Origin: an uncultured Kiritimatiellota bacterium
GTDB taxonomy: Bacteria; Verrucomicrobiota; Kiritimatiellia; RFP12; UBA1067
Direction: 5' to 3'
NCBI GenBank assembly: GCA_934643865.1
Contig: CAKUCX010000006.1
Coordinates: 17,767 to 81,766, forward strand
Length of the DNA stretch: 64,000 nucleotides
In this document: piece after piece, positions 26,338 to 34,511 of the stretch
Layout: every line of letters starts with the position of its first letter
Position numbering within the stretch: position 1 is the stretch's first letter
Made by a program: the position numbers and the translations under genes
Notes under the pieces: model-generated
Told to the model about the DNA's origin: nothing
What the model saw: the letters and a program-made list of their open reading frames with translations, nothing else
Databases searched by the model: none

Positions 26338-27963
26338 TCAGGCCCTCCTGGCGGGAAGCTCGGTCTGCAGGAGGCGCCGCGCCGCGCCCGCGCCGCCGAG
26401 GAGCTTCACGAAGTAGTCCTCGATCCGGTCGGCGAGCGGCGTCTTCGTAAGGTCCGTGCCGAAGATGGATGCGTTCGCGAGGATGCCGCGCAGCTGGCCG
26501 CGGTAGGTGGCGGGGTCGTTCCAGACGATCCCCTTCAGCTGCGCCTGCAGCTCGTCCTTGAGCGGGTCGGCCGAGACCTCCATCGCCTCGCCCGCGTCGT
26601 TGACCGCGAGCAGATAGCGCAGCCAGCCCGCGAGCGCGAGCGGAATCGCGACGAGCGTGCCGAGGTCGCGCCCGGCGGCGAGGTAGCTCTTCACCGTCTC
26701 GCCGAAGCGCACGCCCACCTTCTGCGACGTGTCCGTCGCGATGCGGCGCGGGTCGTCCGGCATGAACGGGTTCGGCAGGCGTTCGTTGACGACCTCGTCG
26801 ATGAACGCCTTCGGGGAGATGATCTTCGGATCGACGACGACGGGCAGACCCTCCACGTAGCCGAGGCGCTTCACGAGGCGCACGATGTCCGCGTCCTTCA
26901 TCTCCTCGCAGATGAGCGTGTAACCGAGCAGACAGCCGTACATCGCCATCGCCGTGTGGAGCGGGTTGAGGCACGTCGTCACCTTCATCTTCTCGGTCAT
27001 GTTCACCGTCGCGCGGTCGCAGAAGTAGACGCCGGCCCGTTCGAGGGGCGGCCGCCCGTTCGGGAAGCGGTCCTCGACGACGAGGTACTGCGGCTTCTCG
27101 GCGTTCACGAACGGCGCGATGAACGTCTTCTTCGACGTGACGACGGGCGCCATGCCCTCGATGCCGTCCGCCGCAAGGGCCTTCTCGACCATCGGGTGCG
27201 GGCGGGGCGTGATCTTGTCGATCATCGACCAGGGGAAGGCGACCTTCGCCTCGTCCTCCAGGTACGCGAGGAATCCGCCATCCACGAACCCGTCCCCGTG
27301 CCAGGCCCGCGCGATCTCGACGACGGCGTTCCGCAGCTTCTCGCCGTTGTGCGAGCAATTGTCCATCGAGACGACCGCGAGCGGCAGCTGTCCGGCCCGG
27401 TAGCGCGCTAGGAGGAGCGCGCAGACGATCGACATCGCGTGGCGCGCGGCGGCGGGGCCCTCCTTCATGTCCGCCTCGACGACCGGCAGGAGCGCGCCGT
27501 CCGGCTTCCGGAGCGCGTAGCCCTTCTCCGTGATCGTGAACGAGAGCATCTTCAGGGAGGGCGCGCGGAAGATCGCCTCCAGGTGCGCCTTCGCGGTCGC
27601 GTCGGAGAAGTCCGCCTTCACGCCCTCGGCGACGCCCGCGAGCACTTCGCGCGTCGTCGTGCCGTCGGGATTGAGGAGCACGTTCAGCGTGAGGTTGTCG
27701 TGCGGCGCGTAGATCCGGTCGATGATGTCGTAGTCGAACGTATCGCACGCGATGATGCCGGTCTTCGCGAGGCCCGCGTCCAGGAGACGCTGGTTGAGCG
27801 AGCCGATGAAGCCCCGGAAGATGTTGCCCGCGCCGAAATGGACCCACTCGGGGGCGGCCTTCGTCTGCGCGCGCATGGCGGCGATGTCGAACTTCGGCAG
27901 CGCCACGTGCGCGGCCTTCCAGGCATCCGCCTGCGTCAGGATGGAATCGAGCGTCAACTGCAT
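26338..27963 (-). CDS. mannitol dehydrogenase family oxidoreductase (UxuB/UxaB-like)
   Basis: The 541-residue NAD-dependent polyol or hexonate dehydrogenase has the N-terminal Rossmann pattern HFGAGNIFRGF, the family signature VVSMDNCSHNGEKL, and the active-site region containing CLNPLHTAM with Lys nearby. In this family the closest functions are fructuronate or tagaturonate reductase and mannitol 2-dehydrogenase. Length is at the upper end. ATG 27963 is preceded by AAGGAG at 8 nt and by a good promoter at 27987-28016. The pairing with a pectin-lyase-fold protein suggests uronate metabolism, by inference. Confidence 0.85.
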   Translation of the reverse strand: MQLTLDSILTQADAWKAAHVALPKFDIAAMRAQTKAAPEWVHFGAGNIFRGFIGSLNQRLLDAGLAKTGIIACDTFDYDIIDRIYAPHDNLTLNVLLNPDGTTTREVLAGVAEGVKADFSDATAKAHLEAIFRAPSLKMLSFTITEKGYALRKPDGALLPVVEADMKEGPAAARHAMSIVCALLLARYRAGQLPLAVVSMDNCSHNGEKLRNAVVEIARAWHGDGFVDGGFLAYLEDEAKVAFPWSMIDKITPRPHPMVEKALAADGIEGMAPVVTSKKTFIAPFVNAEKPQYLVVEDRFPNGRPPLERAGVYFCDRATVNMTEKMKVTTCLNPLHTAMAMYGCLLGYTLICEEMKDADIVRLVKRLGYVEGLPVVVDPKIISPKAFIDEVVNERLPNPFMPDDPRRIATDTSQKVGVRFGETVKSYLAAGRDLGTLVAIPLALAGWLRYLLAVNDAGEAMEVSADPLKDELQAQLKGIVWNDPATYRGQLRGILANASIFGTDLTKTPLADRIEDYFVKLLGGAGAARRLLQTELPARRA

Positions 27964-27986
27964 GTGCCTGTCTCCTTTTGCCGAGC

Positions 27987-28016
27987 AGTATACCACACGA
28001 GCGTTTTGCGGGTCAA
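27987..28016 (-). promoter_or_regulatory. sigma70-like promoter of the dehydrogenase gene
   Basis: On the minus strand TTGACC (28016-28011) and TATACT (27992-27987) are separated by 18 bases, with TGG directly before the -10. It gives a leader of about 17-20 nt holding AAGGAG. Confidence 0.65.
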
Positions 28017-28033
28017 CATGCGCGCCGCGCGAA

Positions 28034-28049
28034 GGGGGGGGGGGGGGGG
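28034..28049. repeat. homopolymeric G16 tract upstream of cas1
   Basis: Sixteen consecutive G lie between the divergent dehydrogenase promoter and the cas1 -10 box, exactly where a cas1 -35 hexamer would be expected. It may be a contingency tract, or an assembly or sequencing artefact joining two pieces of DNA. Confidence 0.9.
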
Positions 28050-28056
28050 CAAACTG

Positions 28057-28065
28057 TGCTATACT
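28057..28065 (+). promoter_or_regulatory. extended -10 element TGCTATACT, 7 nt before cas1 ATG
   Basis: TGCTATACT is followed by ACCGAGC (7 nt) and the ATG at 28073. No ribosome-binding site is present. The -35 position is occupied by the G16 tract. Confidence 0.6.
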
Positions 28066-28072
28066 ACCGAGC

Positions 28073-28717
28073 ATGGACGTGAAGCATCTCATTGCCGTGG
28101 CCGCCGGCGCGGCGGCGGCCGTGCAGGGACGCCTCTGGCGGCAGGTTGTCCGCGCGAAGATCCTCAACCAGTCCGAACTGTTGCGCCGTCTGGGATTTGA
28201 CACATGCCGTCGCCTGCGGGTGATGGCCGACGAGGTGAAGAACTACGATGCGGAGAATGTCGAGGCCCAGGCGGCGCGCATCTATTTCCGTGCGCTGGCG
28301 CCCGATCCCGGATTCGTTCGTGCGCGCGAGGGAACATGGCCGAACCCTGCGCTCAACTACGGCTATGGCGTCTTGCGGGCGGCCGTCGCCCGTGCGCTTG
28401 TCGGTTCCGGGCTCACCTGCTTTCGCGGGGTCCATCACCACAACCGCTACAACGCCTTCTGCCTCGCGGATGACATGATGGAACCCTACCGGCCTTTTGT
28501 TGATCAGTACGTCTTCGGACATGTTCCGCCTTTCGACGTCCAGGCAACTGAACTGACACGCGAGATGAAGGCGCGGCTTCTGCAGATGCTGACGTGTGAC
28601 GTGAAGACGGGTGACCTCAAACGCCCGCTGATGGTCGCCCTGACCTACACGACGGCCTCGCTTGCCAAGTACTATCTGGGCAAGACCGACCACCTTGTCC
28701 TCCCGTCCTTCCTGTGA
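28073..28717 (+). CDS. cas1: Cas1, type II-C-like, N-terminally truncated
   Basis: The 214-residue product corresponds to the helical C-terminal domain of type II Cas1, the integrase of CRISPR adaptation. GRLWRQVVRAKILNQ (19-33), VEAQAARIYF with Glu64, NPALNYGYGVL, and GVHHHNRYNAFCLADDMMEP with His121-123 and Asp133/134 supply the expected Glu-His-Asp metal site. Family members are about 290-330 residues, so the first ~90 (the beta-sandwich dimer domain) are missing. Only 110 bp separate the ATG from the divergent dehydrogenase gene, so the missing part is not nearby in another frame. It overlaps cas2 by 4 bases. Activity is doubtful without the N-terminal domain. Confidence 0.85.
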   Translation: MDVKHLIAVAAGAAAAVQGRLWRQVVRAKILNQSELLRRLGFDTCRRLRVMADEVKNYDAENVEAQAARIYFRALAPDPGFVRAREGTWPNPALNYGYGVLRAAVARALVGSGLTCFRGVHHHNRYNAFCLADDMMEPYRPFVDQYVFGHVPPFDVQATELTREMKARLLQMLTCDVKTGDLKRPLMVALTYTTASLAKYYLGKTDHLVLPSFL

Positions 28718-29061
28718 CGCTCTGTACGCAGACGGCCCTCAACGGATATGCGATTGTGTGGCTCTACGTGATGTTCGACCTGCCCGTGGAGACCAAGGCG
28801 CAGCGCCGCCTGGCGACGCGCTTTCGCAAAGATCTCCTCAAGGACGGCTTTGCCATGCACCAGTATTCCGTCTACATCCGGCATTGCGCGAGCCATGAGG
28901 CCGCAACCGTCCACATCGGACGGATCAAGAGCCTGGTGCCGGACGAGGGACTTGTCTCCATCCTCAAGGTGACGGACCGCCAGTTCGGCGACACCGTCCA
29001 GTTTGTGGGCCGGAAACGGAAGCCGCCTCCGCCGACACCGCTTCAGCTCGAATTTTTCTAG
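28714..29061 (+). CDS. cas2: Cas2, type II-C-like
   Basis: The 115-residue protein matches the longer Cas2 of type II systems: YAIVWLYVMFDLPVETKAQRR with the metal-binding Asp, FRKDLLKDGFAMHQYSVYIR, and VSILKVTDRQFGDTV, ending LQLEFF as many II-C Cas2 proteins do. It starts at GTG 28714, overlapping the cas1 stop (GTGA). Cas2 dimers bridge Cas1 during spacer integration. No cas9, csn2 or cas4 is present in the window, and no repeat array follows. Confidence 0.9.
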   Translation: MTLCTQTALNGYAIVWLYVMFDLPVETKAQRRLATRFRKDLLKDGFAMHQYSVYIRHCASHEAATVHIGRIKSLVPDEGLVSILKVTDRQFGDTVQFVGRKRKPPPPTPLQLEFF

Positions 29062-29210
29062 GAAAGCATCCAACAGAGGGTTTGGAACGCCATTCTGAAG
29101 GAAATTTCCAGAATCAAAATCCTTGATTTTGCCTTGTCAGTAAAGGGCGATGTCGCTCCAATACTGAAAAACAATTTCAAAGAGCATCAAATCACAACGA
29201 TACTGCCATT
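29062..29210 (+). other. AT-rich stretch after cas2, structured and open in frame
   Basis: It contains no direct repeats of CRISPR size. It does hold several stems: ATTCT/AGAAT around GGAAATTTCC (near 29093-29115), AAAATC-CTT-GATTTT, and CAGTA...TACTG enclosing GGCGATGTCGCTC. It is also open in the cas2 frame directly after its stop, through to TGA 29248-29250, reading as a sensible 62-residue tail (for example VWNAILKEISRIKILDF). It may be a gene remnant or part of the former CRISPR locus such as a tracrRNA; I cannot decide. Confidence 0.35.
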
Positions 29211-30248
29211 TCACCACGGCAGAAACCAGTATACTCCATTGTTTGTTTGAACGTCAATAGCGTCCCATCCTGGACGGGCGTGGTCGCGGTCAAGGACCCA
29301 GCGCGCCGCACCGCGCCATGCTCCCAATGTTCCGCGCCGCGCCCGTCGCCCCGCCTCCGCCTCGCCCACTCGCGCCGGGTTCACCAAGGCGTCGATGCGG
29401 TTGAGGTAGGCCGTCCGGCTCCTCGGTGTCTCCCGCATCACTTCGGCGTAGACCTCCCGCGCCCGCACCACCTCCACGGCATCGTCCACCGCCGGCGTCT
29501 CCACGAGCCGCGCCGCCGGTACGGGATCGCGGAGGCCCGTCATCTGCTTGAGCTTCCGCGCGGCCGCCTTGTAGGCCATCACCGTCTTGTACTTGAGGTA
29601 GAGTGCCGGGATGTTCGTCTGGAGCCATGCCTTCACGCCTCCCCGGCGGGCGACGATCTCACCGCTCTCCGCACGCACAAGGGAACTATCGACGTAACAG
29701 GCCAGGTCCTCCATCAACGAGCCGAACCTAAGAAGGTCCTCGTTCGATTCGCGGACTCTCTCCCACGCCTCCAGCAGCTGTTCCTTCGTCGGGCACGGAT
29801 TCGTCGTCGTGCGCCGCTTCGCCGCGCGCCGTTCCGCCGCGAGCCGCTGTCGGCGTGCCTTCTCCCGTTCGTAGTAGGCGGAACGGCGCGACGCATGGCG
29901 GAGACGGTCGATCCTCCGCGTTGCGCCGAGGCGCAGCCAGCGCGCGAGCGTCCGCAGCAGCCAGACGTCGCCGTCCGCGTAGGCGACGATCTCGCGGACG
30001 GACGTGCCACGCCGCAGCCACGCGACGGCAAGCCCCTCCGACGCCTCGCAGAGGTCGCCGAAGGCGCGGCGGCGGTCCTGGATGCGTTTCCGCCGCGCCC
30101 GGGCGCGGTGTTCGCGCGCGGCCAGGATTTCGCCCAGCAACGCCTCGTGCCGCCGATCGAAGTCAGACGAGGCGGCGGAATGAACGGACGCCTCAGGGAC
30201 GCCGGGGGCGTCTGCCGGGACGACGGTCGTGGAAGGATGTTCAGGCAT
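29211..30248 (-). CDS. hypothetical basic protein
   Basis: I do not recognise this 345-residue protein. It is rich in Arg and Lys, has a disordered N-terminus, a likely coiled or helical section (about 30-150, with RRKRIQDRRRAFG and EREKARRQRLAAERRAAKRR) and a more ordered C-terminal half with LYLKYKTVMAYKAAARKLKQ, suggesting DNA or RNA binding. Met 30248 was chosen because the frame upstream is the low-complexity repeat region and because a TGTTATCAT box lies 6 nt before it. It is convergent with the cas1-cas2 pair. A recombination or replication role is possible but not shown. Confidence 0.55.
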   Translation of the reverse strand: MPEHPSTTVVPADAPGVPEASVHSAASSDFDRRHEALLGEILAAREHRARARRKRIQDRRRAFGDLCEASEGLAVAWLRRGTSVREIVAYADGDVWLLRTLARWLRLGATRRIDRLRHASRRSAYYEREKARRQRLAAERRAAKRRTTTNPCPTKEQLLEAWERVRESNEDLLRFGSLMEDLACYVDSSLVRAESGEIVARRGGVKAWLQTNIPALYLKYKTVMAYKAAARKLKQMTGLRDPVPAARLVETPAVDDAVEVVRAREVYAEVMRETPRSRTAYLNRIDALVNPARVGEAEAGRRARRGTLGAWRGAARWVLDRDHARPGWDAIDVQTNNGVYWFLPW

Positions 30249-30575
30249 GGGCCTATGATAACACAGGAACGGGAGAATGACAAGACTACGGTGCGGACGA
30301 AATCCTGTTTTCGCCTTGAACCGTCTCATGGAAAACCAACCGCGTCGAGAGCTGTCGCGCGGGGAGCTTGAAATCCGCCTTTTGGCATGGATGTTCCCCG
30401 GCCAAAGCAGCACGCCCGCCTCCCGTTGGGCTGGCGACCGGATTGCTTGGGCTGGCAACTGGATTGCGTGGGCTGGCGACCGGATTGCTTGGGCTGGCGA
30501 CCGGATTGCTTGGGCTGGCGACTGGATTGCGTGGGCTGGCGACCGGATCGCTTGGGCTGGCGATCAGGGCGGGCG
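30249..30575. other. gap with minisatellite between unknown gene and GH74-like gene
   Basis: The interval holds a possible extended -10 on the minus strand at 30255-30263 (TGTTATCAT, 6 nt before ATG 30248) and a 21-bp tandem repeat (30426-30566). Open frames on both strands across the repeat (for example repeated SRQPKQSG or WAGDRIA) are products of the repeat, not credible genes. Confidence 0.6.
30426..30566. repeat. 21-bp tandem repeat, about 6.7 copies
   Basis: Units of TTGGGCTGGCGACCGGATTG plus C run head to tail from 30426, with substitutions at two or three positions (G for T at unit start, AAC or GAC for the GAC, TGG for CGG). The array ends 10 bp before the stop codon of the GH74-like gene. 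The period of 21 keeps every frame open. Confidence 0.85.
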
Positions 30576-32780
30576 TCACCGCCGCCCGTCGGGCAAAGGC
30601 CGCGTGAAGACGCCGCTTCCCGTGCAGAACATAAAGAGCCGCCCGTCGTCGAGGAAGACGATCCGCTCAGGCCCGCTCGGAACCTTGAGCCCGTCTTCCA
30701 GGACCTCGCAGGACGCCCCCCCGTTGTACGAAACGTAAAGCGCGTCATGGTGGCCGAAGACGACGACGCCCTTGCGCCGCGCGTCGAAGGCGACGGTCGC
30801 GGATCCCGCCGGCGCCCCCTTGAGGGGATGCCAGGTCGCCCCGCCGTCCAGCGTTTCGAGCATCGCCGACCCGCACAGGATGAAGCGCCCCGGCACATGG
30901 GGGTCGGCAAAGGGGAGGCGGCCCCGCACCCGGCTCGGCATCTCCCGCCACGCGCCGGCCGCGCGGTCGAGCCGATAGAGCCGGCGCCCGTCCATCGCGC
31001 GGAGGATGGCCGAACCGTCGGGGGAAAAGGCCAGTTGGCGGTTGTCGCCCTGCCATTCCTCGTTCTTGAAGAGCGGCGGCCCCTCCGGCAGGCCCTTCGA
31101 GAACCATTCCCAGGAAACCCCGCAGTCCTGCGAGCGGTAGACGCCCCCACGGCCTGGGGCGAGATCGCCGCCCGCACACACATAGACGTCGTCGTTCACG
31201 GGGTCGACCGCCACCGTGAAGACACCGTGGGAGGCCGTGTCGAAGCGCGGATGCCCGTTCTTCCCCGCGTTGGCCAGCTTCGTCCAGGAGACACCGCCGT
31301 CCTCGGAGCGCCACACCGGCGTCTCCCACTTCCCGCCGCACGCATAGAGAAGCCCCCTCGTGCGGACGGAACAGGCGAGGCTCTTCGCATACGGCCGGGC
31401 CTTCGGGCTCGAATACGAGGCGCCCCCGTTCGTTGAGTAAAGATAGCCCATGTCCGCGACGCCGTAGTAGAGGCGTTCCCGGTCGAAGGGGTCGAACACG
31501 AGGCAGGACGAGACCAGCTGCATGATGCCCGTCTGTGCGCTCGTCCAGTTGCGCCCCGCGTCAAACGTCTCCCAGATGAAGTACCAGTCCGTCGTGAGCC
31601 AGTGGTCGGGACGGCGCGGATCGACGACGATCGTGGAGAGTTCCTCCATCTGCCGGCTCGCTTCAAGGCGCCGCATGTGGCCCTCGGTCTTCGGGTCGCG
31701 CAGCCTCAGCGTCTCACGTTCAACGGGCGTCCAACATGCATCCTTCGCCCCGCGGCGGTAGATCCGCCCGGCATTGCTCCCGATCAGCCAGAAGTCCGGC
31801 CCGGCCGCGAGGGCATGGTAGGTCCCCTCGTTGATGTAGCTCCACCGTCCGCGCGGGACATACGGCCGCAGGCCCTCGCCGAAGTCGTGCCACGTCGCGC
31901 CGCCGTCGTCGGACGCCGCCGCCAGAAGCGGCTTCGCCCCCGGTGCCGCATCCACCTGGGCAAACACGCCGTAGACCCCCACAAGGCGGTCGGCTCCCCG
32001 GATCTGGCGGACCTCATAGGGCGATTCGGCGCTCACGCGCGTCCAGGTCTCTCCGCCGTCGTCTGAACGGTAGAAGCCGCGTTCGCGCGTGCGCCGCCCC
32101 CCTAGCCGGATCCGATACGATTCCTGCGCGTCGTAGTCGTGCTTCAGCGACCACGGCGCGCAGGCCCAGACGCGGTTCGTCACCGTGGCGTCGTAGCGCA
32201 CGTCGCTGAACCAGTGGTTCGTCAGCCCCACGTTCTTCCACGTCTCGCCATTGTCGCGGGAGAGGAAGAGCCCGTCGGACTCGCTCCCCGCCACCAGCTC
32301 GTCGGGGTGTACGGGATTCCGCGCCAGGACAAGCCCCATCATGCGGCGCGGCCCGTTTGCATGGTAGCGCGCCGACAGCGTCTGCCGGAAGGAGATGCCC
32401 CCGTCGCGCGAGACGAAGACGCCCCCCTTCCGCCACGGCCCGTCGCCCGCCGCCATGACGAACGTATTCGCGTCGCGCGGGTCCACGTCGAGCGTCCGCA
32501 CCATCCCCGCGTTCAGGTCGCGCTGGCCGATCGTCAGGTTTGCGTGCAGCGGGTACCAGGACTTCCCCGCGTCGTCGCTGCGATAGGGCCCCCCGACGTC
32601 CACATAGGTGTACCACACGTTGGGGTCGCTGGGCGCGATGACCACGTTCTGCATGAACCCGCCCCCGTAGATGGGCAGGACCTTCCAGGGCGTGTCAAGG
32701 GCCGTGCGCCGCTGGACGGTCTCGCCCCACGCGGCCAGCGCGCCCCACAGGGCCGCCGTCCAGGCCAGAAGATGTCTCAT
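30576..32780 (-). CDS. secreted Asp-box (GH74-like/sortilin-type) beta-propeller protein
   Basis: The 734-residue protein has a signal peptide (MRHLLAWTAALWGALAAWG) and about eleven Asp-box or BNR motifs of the form S-x-D-x-G-x-x-W, for example RSDDAGKSW, SRDNGETW, RSDDGGETW, SDDGGATW, RSEDGGVSW and TLDGGATW. Two seven-bladed propellers of this kind are the layout of GH74 xyloglucan-active enzymes, and related folds occur in sialidases and sortilin-like proteins. Start 32780 has AGGAG 8 nt upstream. Catalytic Asp residues of GH74 cannot be assigned with certainty. It follows the tandem SGNH gene by about 175 bp on the same strand. Confidence 0.75.
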   Translation of the reverse strand: MRHLLAWTAALWGALAAWGETVQRRTALDTPWKVLPIYGGGFMQNVVIAPSDPNVWYTYVDVGGPYRSDDAGKSWYPLHANLTIGQRDLNAGMVRTLDVDPRDANTFVMAAGDGPWRKGGVFVSRDGGISFRQTLSARYHANGPRRMMGLVLARNPVHPDELVAGSESDGLFLSRDNGETWKNVGLTNHWFSDVRYDATVTNRVWACAPWSLKHDYDAQESYRIRLGGRRTRERGFYRSDDGGETWTRVSAESPYEVRQIRGADRLVGVYGVFAQVDAAPGAKPLLAAASDDGGATWHDFGEGLRPYVPRGRWSYINEGTYHALAAGPDFWLIGSNAGRIYRRGAKDACWTPVERETLRLRDPKTEGHMRRLEASRQMEELSTIVVDPRRPDHWLTTDWYFIWETFDAGRNWTSAQTGIMQLVSSCLVFDPFDRERLYYGVADMGYLYSTNGGASYSSPKARPYAKSLACSVRTRGLLYACGGKWETPVWRSEDGGVSWTKLANAGKNGHPRFDTASHGVFTVAVDPVNDDVYVCAGGDLAPGRGGVYRSQDCGVSWEWFSKGLPEGPPLFKNEEWQGDNRQLAFSPDGSAILRAMDGRRLYRLDRAAGAWREMPSRVRGRLPFADPHVPGRFILCGSAMLETLDGGATWHPLKGAPAGSATVAFDARRKGVVVFGHHDALYVSYNGGASCEVLEDGLKVPSGPERIVFLDDGRLFMFCTGSGVFTRPLPDGRR

Positions 32781-32955
32781 TGCCATGCTCCTCTCAATGT
32801 CCGCCCCGAAGGGGACAACCCAGAACAATCTCGTCGCCATCTTCCCTCTCTTGTCCCCCATGCGCTTCCCGACCAGCTAGACCCGCCGGAAGACAACGGC
32901 CACGCCACGCGCGGCGGGCAGAATCGCCGAATCGCCGTTCCGGCCCTTTCCCCGC

Positions 32956-34416
32956 CTACTTCCCGCAGACGGCGCGGAAGACGGGGAGGGCGGCGTCCGC
33001 CCAGATGCGGTAGCCGGCTTCGCGCGGATGGAGGAAGTCGGGCATGAGGTCCTTCGAGATCGTGCCGTCGGCCTGGACGAGCTTGTCCGTGAAATCGAGC
33101 CACAGGATGTTCTCGCCGTCGGCGTAGGGCTTGATAAGCGCATTGACGGCGGCGTTGTTGCGACGCTTCGGGTCGTCGGGCCGCTCGCCGCGCGGGAAGA
33201 CGGGGAGGAGGAGAATCTTCGCCTGGGGCTGCTTCGCGCGGATGTCCGCAAGGAGCGTCCGGATGCCGCGCGCGGTGTCCTCCGGCCTGTCGCCGTAGTT
33301 GTTGTTCGTGCCGATCATGAGCATGACGAGCTTCGTGCGGTAGCCGGTGAGTTCGCCGTTCCGCACGCGCCAGATGTTGTGCTGCACGCGGTCGCCGCCA
33401 ATGCCGAGGGGGAGGATGCGGTAGGTCTTGCGCAGCTCCGCAAGGACGTTCCGCCCGTTGCCCTCCCAGCCGGCGGTGATCGAGTCGCCGAGGAAGACGA
33501 GGTCGTACTCGGCCGGCCCCTCGGCAATCGCGCGGCGGTGGCGCCGGAGGGCGTGGAACCACATCTCGGGATCCCGCCACCAGCGTTCACACTGGAAGCC
33601 GATGAGGGAGGTCGAGCGGGCGGGGGCGGGAAGATTCACCTGCGGCGGTTCGGGGGCGGGGGCGGGAGAGGGCGGGCAGGGACGCGCCGCGTCGCCCGCG
33701 CAGGCGTATTCGATGAACGGCAGGATGCCGGCGGCCCACGTCTCGTAGCCGGAGGCGGCGGGATGGAGGCGGTCGGGGAACGTCTCGGCGGGCAGGGTGC
33801 CGTCCGGCGCGAGGAAGCGGGCCGTGAAGTCGCACCAGAGAACCGCCTTGCCGTCCGCGAACTTCCGGATCTCGCGGTTCACCACGTCGTTGCGCACGCG
33901 GCAGGGATCCTGCGCCGTCGCGCCGCGCGGGAAGATGGGACAGAGGACGATCTTCGCGCCGGGCTGCTTCGCGCGGATCTTATCGAGCACCGCGCGCACG
34001 CCGATGATCGTGTCGGCGGGCGGCTCCTTCTCGAAGGGCCAGTGCCCCGTGTTGTTCGTGCCGATCATCAGGACGACCGCCTTCGCCTCGTAACCGTCGA
34101 GTTCGCCGTGGTCGAGCCGCCACAGGACGTGTTCCGTGCGGTCCGCGCTATAGCCGAGGTTGAGCGCGTGGTAGGGCGCGCCGGCGAAGGACTTCTCCCA
34201 CTGCGCGCGCCCGTTGCTCTCCCAGAAGTGCGTGATCGAGTCGCCGATGAAGACGACGCGCGACCCGCCCGCCTTCACGCGCTCCAGCTTCTGCGCGTGG
34301 CGCTTCATCCACCAGCTGTTCGTGTCCGCGTTTTGCGGCACGGGCGTGACCGCGCGAATGTCCGCCCCGGCGACGGCCGCAACGGCAAGGGCCAGCATCA
34401 AAACAAGCTTCTTCAT
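32956..34416 (-). CDS. secreted protein with two tandem SGNH/GDSL esterase domains
   Basis: The 486-residue protein begins MKKLVLMLALAVAAVAGAD (signal peptide) and contains two complete SGNH hydrolase domains joined by a Pro-rich linker (near 247-272). Domain 1: VVFIGDSITHFWE, LMIGTNNTG, DRLHPAASGYETW. Domain 2: LVFLGDSITAGWEGNG, LMIGTNNNYG, DFLHPREAGYRIW. Both keep Ser, Gly, Asn, Asp and His. It is probably a glycan acetyl-esterase acting outside the cytoplasm. The domain order and similarity to the enzyme at 9389-10243 suggest duplication of a single-domain gene. Confidence 0.88.
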   Translation of the reverse strand: MKKLVLMLALAVAAVAGADIRAVTPVPQNADTNSWWMKRHAQKLERVKAGGSRVVFIGDSITHFWESNGRAQWEKSFAGAPYHALNLGYSADRTEHVLWRLDHGELDGYEAKAVVLMIGTNNTGHWPFEKEPPADTIIGVRAVLDKIRAKQPGAKIVLCPIFPRGATAQDPCRVRNDVVNREIRKFADGKAVLWCDFTARFLAPDGTLPAETFPDRLHPAASGYETWAAGILPFIEYACAGDAARPCPPSPAPAPEPPQVNLPAPARSTSLIGFQCERWWRDPEMWFHALRRHRRAIAEGPAEYDLVFLGDSITAGWEGNGRNVLAELRKTYRILPLGIGGDRVQHNIWRVRNGELTGYRTKLVMLMIGTNNNYGDRPEDTARGIRTLLADIRAKQPQAKILLLPVFPRGERPDDPKRRNNAAVNALIKPYADGENILWLDFTDKLVQADGTISKDLMPDFLHPREAGYRIWADAALPVFRAVCGK

Positions 34417-34511
34417 TCTTTCACTCTCCTCCTGTCAACCAGCGTCCGCACGCCCCCGCGCGCAACGCGAACGGCGCGGTTTCCTTGTTTGCCGCCTGCG
34501 ATCAGGCGCCT

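Noticed and set aside
24377..27847. A single 1156-residue protein fusing the dehydrogenase region and the beta-helix protein
   Set aside because: The first part is a shifted reading of the dehydrogenase gene. The two real frames are separate, with a stop at 26338-26340 and a GTG start at 26335.
29062..29250. CRISPR array after cas2
   Set aside because: No direct repeat of 20 bp or more is present in this interval or in the nearby 2 kb.
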